The notes below the pieces were generated by a model. It saw nothing but the letters and a program-made list of their open reading frames with translations. It did no database searches and was not told the DNA's origin. Positions 1-7,573 of a stretch of 64,000 nt of DNA are shown piece after piece. Made by a program: the position numbers and the translations under genes. Every line of letters starts with the position of its first letter. Position 1 is the stretch's first letter. The DNA lies in contig JAPOQA010000020.1 of NCBI GenBank assembly GCA_026710945.1, positions 1 to 64,000 on the forward strand. Direction: 5' to 3'. The DNA comes from Chloroflexota bacterium (lineage in GTDB: Bacteria > Chloroflexota > UBA11872 > VXOZ01).

Positions 1-21
1 AAATTGACAGTGTTGACAGAT

Positions 22-129
22 CATGTCATTCCGAGCGGAGCGAGGAATCTAGGGCCCATGCAACGTGTCGCCCAATAGGCTCAACATCTTAGATTCCTCT
101 CTTCGCTGCGCTCCGTTCGGAATGACATG
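22..129. repeat. Long inverted-repeat element, copy A
   Basis: The left arm (22-51, containing CATTCCGAGCGGAGCGAGGA) pairs with the right arm (about 93-129, containing CGCTCCGTTCGGAATGACAT) around a spacer of about 40 bases, so the transcript could fold into a large hairpin. Related copies lie at 9355-9471 and 38097-38202 and a broken one at 9183-9297. All three full copies are followed within about 80 bases by a shared tail containing AATCTGTCAA and TACCTGACAT. Confidence 0.75.
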
Positions 130-203
130 TGTACTGTTCATGTAGAGTACTGCGTTCAGCTGCTTTTGTTCTCAAATCTGTCAACGAATTACCTGACATT
201 TAC

Positions 204-227
204 TATTCCGGCGAAACCCGGAATCCA
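204..227. repeat. Short palindromic repeat (ATTCCGGCGAAA family)
   Basis: A degenerate palindrome of the ATTCCSGC...GCSGGAAT type followed by CCAG. The same family bounds the GIY-YIG units at 841-1312 and 1547-2034 and recurs alone at 18149, 47583, 53718 and 53762. Confidence 0.6.
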
Positions 228-257
228 GGGGGGAGGGAGGACGCCATTGCCAATGCG

Positions 258-791
258 TCACGAAGTCGCTTTCAGCCTGCACTCCATCTCACGGGCGTTG
301 TGGGAACTCCCCGGTATCAACCGCGTCATGGTAAAGCCCATCTTCGTGTAGACATGCTGCGCCCGCAGGTTGTCGCCATCCACAGTGAGTATGATACGCC
401 TTTTGCCCAATTGACGTGCAACATCCTTCAGGTGCTGCATGATTGCTTGTCCAACCCCCATCTCCTGGTAGGCGTCGGCCACCGCAATGCCGAGAACCAG
501 CCGTGCGGACTGCAGATTCTCGAAGAAGCCATACCCCGCCGGTTCGTCTTTTCCGTCCTTCTTGGCGAGCACAAGAAATCTAATAAAATCCGGGTCTTCA
601 GCCTGTGCCGCCAGGTCTTGCGCTACGGCATACGTCCACGGCGTATGGGGCCGAAACCAGGCGCGGGTCTGCTTGCCGAGCATCTGGAAAAACGTGTAGA
701 GCAGGTCTGCGTCCGTGGCGCGCAGGCAATGGAAACGCACGCCGCCAAGGGCGGGAAGGGTGGTGGAGGTTTCAAAGGCTTGGTCAACCAA
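258..791 (-). CDS. GNAT family N-acetyltransferase
   Basis: Predicted to transfer an acyl group from acyl-CoA to an unknown amine. The 177-residue protein is one GNAT domain: the central strand-loop-helix with the pyrophosphate-binding pattern QEMGVGQA (about residues 107-114) and the closing segment NLRAQHVYTKMGF (about 140-152). Length fits a single-domain family member. The start is a TTG at 791, chosen because GGAG lies 7 bases upstream; no in-frame ATG nearby has a better site. It stands alone, reading away from the GIY-YIG genes, between two dispersed repeats. The substrate cannot be read from the sequence. Confidence 0.85.
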   Translation of the reverse strand: MVDQAFETSTTLPALGGVRFHCLRATDADLLYTFFQMLGKQTRAWFRPHTPWTYAVAQDLAAQAEDPDFIRFLVLAKKDGKDEPAGYGFFENLQSARLVLGIAVADAYQEMGVGQAIMQHLKDVARQLGKRRIILTVDGDNLRAQHVYTKMGFTMTRLIPGSSHNAREMECRLKATS

Positions 792-840
792 GAGTTGGCT
801 CCGAGAATCATCGTATGCATCAGAGATCGGCAGTCAATCC

Positions 841-1312
841 GTCATTCCCGCGAAAGCGGGAATCCATCTTAGATGATTTCGTCGTACAAGTCCGTCCATT
901 TGGGATTAGTCTTTTCAATCAACTCGATCTTCCACGCCCGGTTCCACTTCTTGAGCGCCTTTTCCCTGGCGATTGCACTCTCCATAGTTTCATGTACCTC
1001 ATACCACACTAATCTATGCACACCGTAATCTTTCGTGAACCCTTCTTCAAAGTCACTTTTATGCTGCCAGACCCGTTGGACAAGATCAGATGTCACGCCA
1101 ATGTAGAGTGTGCCTATGGGGTTGTTCGCGAGTATGTAGACGCAAGGTGATTTCATCATGGAGGACTTTCAAAAGGTGCTTCCGCTAGATTCTACCGTAG
1201 ACGTGTGAAACTCGGATTGCCAATGCATTGATTAACAGCGTATCACTCAATCTTGTTACGGTCTCGTGCCCCACCCAAAGACAAGATGGATTCCCGCTTT
1301 CGCGGGAATGAC
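841..1312. mobile_element. Palindrome-bounded GIY-YIG unit, copy 1
   Basis: A 472-bp unit bounded by perfect 30-bp inverted repeats: 841-870 and 1283-1312 are exact reverse complements. Each terminus itself contains the palindrome ATTCCCGC-N4-GCGGGAAT plus an inner CCATCTT/AAGATGG. The unit holds one GIY-YIG nuclease gene, whose stop codon overlaps the left terminus. A second copy lies at 1547-2034. Mobility is inferred from structure; I did not see a clear target-site duplication. Confidence 0.6.
869..1159 (-). CDS. GIY-YIG endonuclease domain protein, copy 1
   Basis: Small single-domain GIY-YIG nuclease of the UvrC N-terminal-like type (96 residues, or 95 from the second Met at 1156). The signature is CVYILAN followed by GTLYIGVTSDL, with the metal-ligand Glu expected in the EKALKKW region and a conserved ending KTNPKWTDLYDE. 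These are free-standing nucleases of unknown target. There is no clear ribosome-binding site. The stop codon lies 5 bases from the left-end palindrome and overlaps the terminal repeat, so gene and repeat have evolved as a unit. It is a close paralog of the gene at 1575-1862, at DNA as well as protein level. Confidence 0.88.
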   Translation of the reverse strand: MMKSPCVYILANNPIGTLYIGVTSDLVQRVWQHKSDFEEGFTKDYGVHRLVWYEVHETMESAIAREKALKKWNRAWKIELIEKTNPKWTDLYDEII

Positions 1313-1546
1313 AAGCTAAAGCGGCAACAAGCAGATACCCCGATAGAATCGTCCTTCACCAATGTAGCGCAGGGCCCTGATCCTCGGGGATTTCCGTTAT
1401 TATCCATACACCCATCCAATACAGAACCCTTGCCGTCCACCCGGAATCACTCTCCCGCTGAATGGCACAGCAGCCTATTCTTCGCTCGACGGAACGGTTG
1501 CGTTCCTTGGGCGAAACCCTCATGCGGACGGGCGGCAATTCTTGTC

Positions 1547-2034
1547 GTCATTCCCGCTTTCGCGGGAATCCATCTCAATGGATTTCGTCGTACAAGTCCG
1601 TCCAATTTGGATTAGTCTTCTCAATCAACTCGATCTTCCACGCCCGGTTCCACTTCTTGAGTGCTTTCTCGCGCTTGATGGCACTGTCCATGGATTCGTG
1701 CTGCTCATACCAGACTAACCGGTGAACAGCATAGTTCTTTGTAAATCCCTCCACCAAGTCATTTTTGTGCTGCCACTCTCGCTTGACGAGGTCCGATGTC
1801 ACGCCAATGTAGAGAGTGCCTTTGGGGTTGTTTGCAAGTGTGTAGACGCAGGGTGATTGCATGTATGAGAACACTCTTCCAGGTTTACAGGGAATGGACC
1901 TCTTGCCGCATTAGCTCATGCTTTGAATTCAAGAATGGTCCCGGATTGCCAAGAATCTACACTGGCTCTTGCCTCAGCCTAAGAAAAGATGGATTCCGCG
2001 CCCCCGCACGGGGGCGAACTCTCGCGGGAATGAC
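1547..2034. mobile_element. Palindrome-bounded GIY-YIG unit, copy 2
   Basis: Second copy of the unit at 841-1312. The left terminus at 1547-1576 is intact (GTCATTCCCGC...GCGGGAATCCATCT). The right terminus (1986-2034) keeps AAGATGG and GCGGGAATGAC, but its palindrome is enlarged by a GC-rich insertion (CCCCCGCACGGGGG). The distance from gene start to right palindrome is about 130 bases in both copies, and the 5-base gap from stop codon to left palindrome is identical. Confidence 0.55.
1575..1862 (-). CDS. GIY-YIG endonuclease domain protein, copy 2
   Basis: Paralog of the gene at 869-1159: CVYTLAN plus GTLYIGVTSDL, then the shared segment EKALKKWNRAWKIELIEK and a C-terminus ending in TDLYDEIH. 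I chose the ATG at 1862 (95 residues) because it matches the paralog's second Met; a GTG at 1874 would add four residues that have no counterpart. The reading frame is intact, so either copy could be functional. Its target and role are unknown. The conserved placement between palindromes argues that the nuclease serves the repeat element, or is carried by it, rather than doing general repair. Confidence 0.87.
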   Translation of the reverse strand: MQSPCVYTLANNPKGTLYIGVTSDLVKREWQHKNDLVEGFTKNYAVHRLVWYEQHESMDSAIKREKALKKWNRAWKIELIEKTNPNWTDLYDEIH

Positions 2035-2341
2035 GGACCACGCGTCCCTCGTGTTTCCTACGTACATTCGCTCACTCGTACGCCTCTTTCAACATACAAG
2101 TGACGGACAAGAGTGGCACAAGGCAGAGACGCAGACAGAGCACACCACCACAATGTGTAGCGCGGGGGCTTGTCCCCCGCATCTTCTCTAACCTCGCCAC
2201 GCAGCGCGCCGTAAAGAATCACCATGCCGCTCACCCAGAATCATCTTCAGGGTGAACGGCATAGAATTCAGCTCTGCTCAATGTTGGCAGAAGTCTCGCC
2301 TACTTCTCGTGGGCGACTGCTGCACTGCGTACTCCTGCTGC
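1863..2341. other. Intergenic region with repeat remnants
   Basis: Apart from the right end of the GIY-YIG unit (to 2034), this stretch holds a short GTAGCGCGGGGGCTTGTCCCC repeat near 2157, also seen near 41935 and, inverted, near 53815. I see no gene; the short open frames lack ribosome-binding sites and recognisable sequence. Confidence 0.5.
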
Positions 2342-3733
2342 CTAGAGCTGGTCGGCGTGCGCGTTGAGGACCTCTTGCACACGGTCAGCGTGCTCCCTGT
2401 TGGCCTCTTCGGGCGTGATCTCCTTGGCATAGGCTCTGAACCAGATATCGATGTTGATGCCGATGATCTCATCGTTACCGGGGATAACCGGCACCCACTT
2501 GGCGAGCTCCAACTCTGCCAGGTAGGCCTCAGCCTCAGGCACCTGGTCCAGGTAGCCGCCGAATGAAGCTGACTGCAGCGCGGGGATGTAGTCACCGGCG
2601 CCAATGGACCAGCGCAGGTTCACGTCTTCACCCAGGAAGAACTCGATGAGGGAGAAGCCCCCTTCGGCATTGGCAGCGCCCTGTGGCTGTGCCAGCGCCC
2701 AGCCGCCCTGGTAGTTAGTTGCCACGCCATCCGGCGGGAGCGGCATTGGAGCCGATTTGAAGTTGATCGCCGATTCCCACGCCTTGCGATACGTGGCAGC
2801 ATACCAGTGGCCGCCGATCATCTGCGAGACACCACCGGTGGTGAAGGCATCATTACGGTCGGGCCGCTGCTGGCCCAAGAACTCATCGATCCGCACGTTG
2901 CCGCCGCAAAGGTCGACCATGTTGATCATGAATTTGAGCGCGGTCACGCCCTTATCATTGTCAAAGTTGACCATCTTGTTGTCGGGTGTGAGATACTCGC
3001 CGCCCTGCTGCCAGAAGTGGATGTACCACTGCAAGCCGACCGGTGGGTTGCCTGGAGGGCCGGTGGAATAGCCAAGTCGCTCGATCACGCCGTCCTGCCC
3101 CGCTTTGTGGAGCTTGAGCGTCGCCGATTCAAGCTCGTCCCAGGTGGTGGGTGGACTTTCCGGATCGAGGCCCACTTCGATAAAGTGGTCGGCGTTGAAC
3201 ATGTACGTGCGAGCATCGGTGTGCAGTCCCACACCGTAGATGTTGCCCTTCCACGTGCAGTCGTCCCGCAGTTTGGGCCATACGTCGTCCCAGCTAAACG
3301 CTGAGGTCGCCTTGATGTGGTCGTTCAGGTTCAAGAGGAATCCCGGCGCGGAGAGCTGGCCCGCCAGATAGCGGTCCATGTAGAAGACGTCAGGTGGGGC
3401 GCCGGCCGCCGCCGCGGTAATGAGCTTCTCCTTGCTGCCGCTGCCGATGTGAGTCGGCGTGAGCGCCAGGTCGACGTTGGGATTCGCTTCCTGGAACTCG
3501 TTAAGGAGGTCGTTGCCTATGTGGCCTTCCAGCAGGAAGTCCTGGTACGTCCAGAACTTCACTTCGGAGGGGCCCATCATCTCTTCGGCTTTGGCCTCGC
3601 CCATGTCATCATCGGCCGGAGCATCAGCCGCCGGGGCCATTGCGCCACCCGTGGCGCAGGCGGCAAACAGGGCTGCGCCGCTAAACGCGCCCGCCGTGCC
3701 AATGAGCATTCTGCGTGTCAATCGGGTCTCCAT
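2342..3733 (-). CDS. Extracellular solute-binding lipoprotein (ABC family 1)
   Basis: Predicted substrate-binding component of a carbohydrate ABC importer, anchored outside the membrane. From the ATG at 3733 (AGGAGG 6 bases upstream) it has 463 residues. The N-terminus has a twin-arginine-like RR at 7-8, a hydrophobic run and a lipobox ending LFAAC with Cys26, then an acidic Ala/Asp/Glu linker. The mature part has the family-1 layout, including AAAAGAPPDVFYMDRYLAGQ. Its closest relative here is the protein at 9651-11027; the one at 5984-7348 is more distant. No permease or ATPase gene is adjacent, so the partners are encoded elsewhere or the protein is shared between transporters. Ligand unknown; a sulfated or amino sugar is a guess from the neighbouring sulfatases. 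Confidence 0.9.
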   Translation of the reverse strand: METRLTRRMLIGTAGAFSGAALFAACATGGAMAPAADAPADDDMGEAKAEEMMGPSEVKFWTYQDFLLEGHIGNDLLNEFQEANPNVDLALTPTHIGSGSKEKLITAAAAGAPPDVFYMDRYLAGQLSAPGFLLNLNDHIKATSAFSWDDVWPKLRDDCTWKGNIYGVGLHTDARTYMFNADHFIEVGLDPESPPTTWDELESATLKLHKAGQDGVIERLGYSTGPPGNPPVGLQWYIHFWQQGGEYLTPDNKMVNFDNDKGVTALKFMINMVDLCGGNVRIDEFLGQQRPDRNDAFTTGGVSQMIGGHWYAATYRKAWESAINFKSAPMPLPPDGVATNYQGGWALAQPQGAANAEGGFSLIEFFLGEDVNLRWSIGAGDYIPALQSASFGGYLDQVPEAEAYLAELELAKWVPVIPGNDEIIGINIDIWFRAYAKEITPEEANREHADRVQEVLNAHADQL

Positions 3734-4180
3734 CGGTCTCCTCCTGTGTTTGAAACCGTAGTAGGAATACAATCACTGCACTGCACTGCCAATTCAGTGT
3801 ATCAAACACCCTCACGTGTCATACCTGCCTTGGCGCAAGTAGTATAGCACGGGCTAGGCCCATTGCCAAGACGTCTTGGTGTACACAAATCACATCAAAT
3901 GAAAGTCACCCGTGTCACCCCGAACGCAGCGAGGGGTCTAGGGTGCATCCTAGCGAACACTGCCCGTCAGGCATGGAATGACAGACTCCCCTGTTTCGCT
4001 TGAAGTGAGGTTCGGCCGTGTGATTGCTTAGCGGTGAAACGACGGAGCGGCAAAACCGCCTGTGGTTCGTAGGGGCACGATATATCGTGCCCCTACGAGT
4101 TCGCACTTGAGCTTCAGAGTGAGAGTGCGAACCCGCTTGCAAGCGCAGAAAGGGCTACGCGCGCCCTGTATGCCTGCGCT
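3734..4180. other. Intergenic region between binding protein and sulfatase
   Basis: Contains a fragment related to the long inverted-repeat family near 3913-3955 (GTCACCCCGAACGCAGCGAG) and the perfect 30-bp palindrome at 4068-4097. No gene is visible. Confidence 0.5.
4068..4097. repeat. Perfect 30-bp palindrome
   Basis: CGTAGGGGCACGATA is followed immediately by its exact reverse complement. It lies about 85 bases past the stop codon of the sulfatase gene (minus strand) and could form a cruciform or RNA hairpin. No T-run follows on either strand, so it is not a classical terminator. Only one copy is present in this window. Confidence 0.8.
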
Positions 4181-5695
4181 CTACAGCGGATCGGCAAACT
4201 CGCGCGTATCCTTGTCCGGGCCGTCGTAGTCGTCCAGATAATTCATCTCGCCAGTGAGCGGCCAATGGTACGGCTCCGGCGGCCGCACGTGGCGGGTCCA
4301 ATGCACCATAAGTTCCAGGTCGGCCGCTTTCTGCTCCAGGCGGCGGGCGATGTGGTCGGGATTCCAGCCCGCGTACACCTCTGAGAGCAGTTGCTCTTGG
4401 ATGTGACGGTATTGCGGGTCTCCGGCCAAGTCTGTTGTTTCGAGGGGGTCATCCTGCAGATTGAAGAGCTGCGTCGGCTCGCCCAGGTAGAAATTCAGCT
4501 TCCAGGGACCCCGCCGCACCATGCGTTGGAAACGCCCGTGGGGAGCGTATTCCGCCAGGGCAAGGTCTTTCCACTTAGCGTCCTCGCCGCGCAGGACGGG
4601 CAGCAGCGAGTCGCCCCGCCCTTGCGGCAGCGGCGCCGCGCCGAGGGCGTCCAGCATGGTGGCAACCACGTCCACCGTACTTGTCGCCTGCGAGAAACGC
4701 GTGCCCTCAGGCAGCTTGCCGGGCCAGGAGAATATGGCCGGCACGCGGAGCGACCCCTCGTAGAAGGTCTGCTTGAACCAAAGGCCGTGCTCGCCTACCT
4801 GGTCGCCGTGGTCGGAGGTATAAACGACCAAGGTGTCGTCCGCCAGGCCGTTCGCCTCCAAAGCATCAAGGATCTGCCCGATCATCGCGTCCATGCGGTC
4901 CACCAGCGCCCAGTACGCCGTGCGGGAGCGCATGATCTCATCGTCGGTAGCTTTGTCCAGCCCACATTGCTCGCGCCACCAGCCGATGTAAGGATGCGGA
5001 TCGCTGGGCGGATTGGGATGGGTCGGCGGCGGCACCTTGCCCCAGTAGCGGTCGTAGTCCGCCTTGCGCGCCACGTAGGGCTGGTGCGGCAGCAGGTAGC
5101 CGACCGTCAAACAGAACGGCTCATCGAGCACGCCGGCGCGCCTTTGCCAGCCGAGGCGGTTGAGCACGTCCACCGTCACGGCGGTGGTATCCTCGTCGAT
5201 CACCTCGTAGCCGCTCTGGCCGGCGCCGGAGCGTTCCAGCGCCACGTGGTAGGGGCCGGCGGTGCCGCCACCCAGCATGCCCAAGTCGATCCCCGTACCA
5301 CCAGGATAGTTGGGCGTGGCGTCACCGCCGAGCCGTTCGGCAAAACCGTGGTGCTGGTCCGCCCCCACGAAATGCATACGCCCGATGAGTGTCGGTCGGT
5401 AGCCTACGGCGCCCAGGGCATGAGCGAACGTGGGAATGCCGTGATCGAGAATGTGCCGGTTGTCCCAGGTCTCGATGTCGGTGGGGTACTGCCCGGTCAT
5501 GTATGACATGCGCGCAGGCACGCAGAGCGGGGCGGTGCAGTAGAGATTGTCCAATACCACGCCGCGCTCGGCCAGGCGGTCCAGATGCGGCGTCTGCACC
5601 ACCGGATCACCATAGCAGCCCGTCACCATGGGATTGTGTTGATCGGAGATGATGAAGAGCAAATTAGGACGTTGGGCGGTGGCATCTGCTGACAT
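4181..5695 (-). CDS. Sulfatase (Cys-type)
   Basis: Predicted to hydrolyse a sulfate ester, using a formylglycine made from Cys. The 504-residue protein opens with the metal-binding NLLFIISDQH (Asp18). It carries the modification site CVPAR with Cys58, matching C-x-P-x-R, then YMTGQ; later come YTSDHGDQVGEHG and an aromatic-rich C-terminal subdomain. I used the ATG at 5695, which has AAGGAG 7 bases upstream, rather than the upstream ATG or GTG codons, which sit too close to that site. No secretion signal is visible, so it may act in the cytoplasm on imported substrate. It lies between two solute-binding lipoproteins on the same strand. The maturation enzyme is not in the window. Confidence 0.93.
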   Translation of the reverse strand: MSADATAQRPNLLFIISDQHNPMVTGCYGDPVVQTPHLDRLAERGVVLDNLYCTAPLCVPARMSYMTGQYPTDIETWDNRHILDHGIPTFAHALGAVGYRPTLIGRMHFVGADQHHGFAERLGGDATPNYPGGTGIDLGMLGGGTAGPYHVALERSGAGQSGYEVIDEDTTAVTVDVLNRLGWQRRAGVLDEPFCLTVGYLLPHQPYVARKADYDRYWGKVPPPTHPNPPSDPHPYIGWWREQCGLDKATDDEIMRSRTAYWALVDRMDAMIGQILDALEANGLADDTLVVYTSDHGDQVGEHGLWFKQTFYEGSLRVPAIFSWPGKLPEGTRFSQATSTVDVVATMLDALGAAPLPQGRGDSLLPVLRGEDAKWKDLALAEYAPHGRFQRMVRRGPWKLNFYLGEPTQLFNLQDDPLETTDLAGDPQYRHIQEQLLSEVYAGWNPDHIARRLEQKAADLELMVHWTRHVRPPEPYHWPLTGEMNYLDDYDGPDKDTREFADPL

Positions 5696-5983
5696 TCGCA
5701 TACTCCTTGGGGGATTCACCTGTGCATTTCATGCGGGACTGCCGATGCACCGATACCTTCCGGGCGCTCCCGCCGGTACCGCTCATCCGGCTCGATAGTA
5801 GCATAGCCAGCGCGGCGGGCAGGCGGCGGCTCGTAGCCAAGCCCTGCGCCCACCCGCCGCACTCCGGCGGTTTGCCTTTGCTTCTTAGCAATCAGCCCGC
5901 ATCCAAATTCCAGACTGAGCGTAACGTGTACGCATGCCCAGCCAGCAGCCCTTACCGACCGCAAGGCCAGTCATCACCCGCCG

Positions 5984-7348
5984 CTAGCCGCCCAGATTGC
6001 TCAGGAACGTATCCATGATTGTCTGCAGTTCCACCTCGGTATCCCGCAGGGTTTCCTCGATGGTCTTCTCGCCGCCGAGCGCGGTGGGAACCACCGCCAG
6101 CGTTGCCGCCAGCATCTGGGGCGCGCCGGGCGCGGGAATGACGAAACGCCGGTTCTCCATCATTTCCACCGTAATCTGGAGGAAGGGATCATTCTGGTGA
6201 TACTCCTCTTGGCGGGAAACGTCCGGTCGGATGGGGAGGGTGTTGAAATTGTGCGACCAGCGCACATTCACGTCCCCGCTGCCGAAGTATTCCAGGAACT
6301 TCCAGGCGTTCTCCGGCTGTTCGCTCTGGGTGGTCAGAATCCAAGTGTGGCAGCCGCCGTACGTCATGTGGCGGCCGCCGGGCGGCGTGGGCCAATGGGC
6401 GACATGGTACTGCAGATCCGGCACATCCCGCTTCATGATGCTGTGGAGCGTGCTCGGCCAGTAGAGATTGGCCACGTGACCGTCGTAGAAGAGCAAGTGT
6501 GGACGCGAATCCTTGCGGAAGTCCTCCAGCGCCTGCCAGCCGCCCTGCATTTCGTAGATCTTCTTGAGCCAGCGCAGGCCCTCGATGCCCTCCGGTGTAT
6601 TGATGGTTACTTTGCTCCCGTCATCGCTGAGCGTCTCCCCGCCCAACTGCCACATGGGCACCATCCAGATGCTGTTGATCTGCCAGAGCGGCGCGAACGC
6701 TACCTGTTCGGTGGTATCGCCGCTGATGCGGGTAAGCTTAGGGATGGCTTCCTCCAGCTCTTCCCAACTTGCCGGCGGGTTCTCCACGTCCAGGCCGTTT
6801 TCCAGATAGATGGTGTCGTTCATGTAGACCGGGCGCACGTCCGGACCGAACGGCATGCCCTGGATTTGGCCCTGCCACGTGAGATCGCGTTGGAGCGAGG
6901 GCCAGATATCCTCTCTGCGCACGACCGCCGACGCCGCCATGAAGGGACTGAGCGGTTGCCCGATCTCCAGCGCCGCGAGGGTCTGGGCCTGCCACGAGCC
7001 GGACTGGCCGATGTCAGGGCCGCTGCCGGCAGCCATTGCCGTCTGCAATTGGGTGACGCGATTGCCCTCGGGGATAGTGGAGTCTACAGTCAGTCCGGGG
7101 TTCTGTTCCTCGAACTCCGCCACAACTTCCGCCCCCAAACCCTCGCTGAGCGTCCAGAAGGGTACGGTGAAGATCGTGATCGCGTACGGCTCAGGCGCGG
7201 GCGCTTCCGTGGGAGCCGGCTCCGCCGCGGGTTTCTCTTCCATGGTCTCCGCCGGCATCACGGCGGTCCCACAGGCTGCGAGGAGGCTGACCGCTCCGGA
7301 GAGCACAGCACTCTTCAGCACTACTCTTCGACTGGCTTTGCCGTTCAT
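5984..7348 (-). CDS. Extracellular solute-binding lipoprotein (ABC family 1)
   Basis: Second of three binding proteins. From the ATG at 7348 it has 454 residues; a TTG directly upstream at 7351 could also serve. The N-terminus has RR at 7-8, a hydrophobic segment and a lipobox SLLAAC (Cys26), then a Glu/Pro/Ala-rich linker of about 20 residues. The mature domain shows the sugar-binding pattern (VVAEFEEQNPGLTVDS, AMAAGSGPDIGQSGSW) but lacks the YMDRYLAGQLSAPGF block shared by the proteins at 2342 and 9651, so its ligand probably differs. It lies between two sulfatase-family genes, with no permease nearby. Confidence 0.88.
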   Translation of the reverse strand: MNGKASRRVVLKSAVLSGAVSLLAACGTAVMPAETMEEKPAAEPAPTEAPAPEPYAITIFTVPFWTLSEGLGAEVVAEFEEQNPGLTVDSTIPEGNRVTQLQTAMAAGSGPDIGQSGSWQAQTLAALEIGQPLSPFMAASAVVRREDIWPSLQRDLTWQGQIQGMPFGPDVRPVYMNDTIYLENGLDVENPPASWEELEEAIPKLTRISGDTTEQVAFAPLWQINSIWMVPMWQLGGETLSDDGSKVTINTPEGIEGLRWLKKIYEMQGGWQALEDFRKDSRPHLLFYDGHVANLYWPSTLHSIMKRDVPDLQYHVAHWPTPPGGRHMTYGGCHTWILTTQSEQPENAWKFLEYFGSGDVNVRWSHNFNTLPIRPDVSRQEEYHQNDPFLQITVEMMENRRFVIPAPGAPQMLAATLAVVPTALGGEKTIEETLRDTEVELQTIMDTFLSNLGG

Positions 7349-7573
7349 CAAAATTCCCTCTCATGCTTCTCAGGAGCATCCGGTGTGACACCAGGCACAT
7401 GTACTGCCTTTCTCCACAACGAAACTCCTGCTTCTGGTGCCTTGGATCGATAACACACTACCGGTCGGTAACTTGTCGATTTTCCTCCTTTCTCTGTGTG
7501 TCACTTGCGCCAATATAGCATAGCTGTCACGACATGTGCCAGGTTCCTACACAAGCCTTTCTGCTATGCTTCC

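Noticed and set aside
4391-5506. 371-codon plus-strand frame opposite the sulfatase
   Set aside because: Low-conservation Arg/Val/Gly-rich shadow of the minus-strand gene; no family match and no ribosome-binding site.
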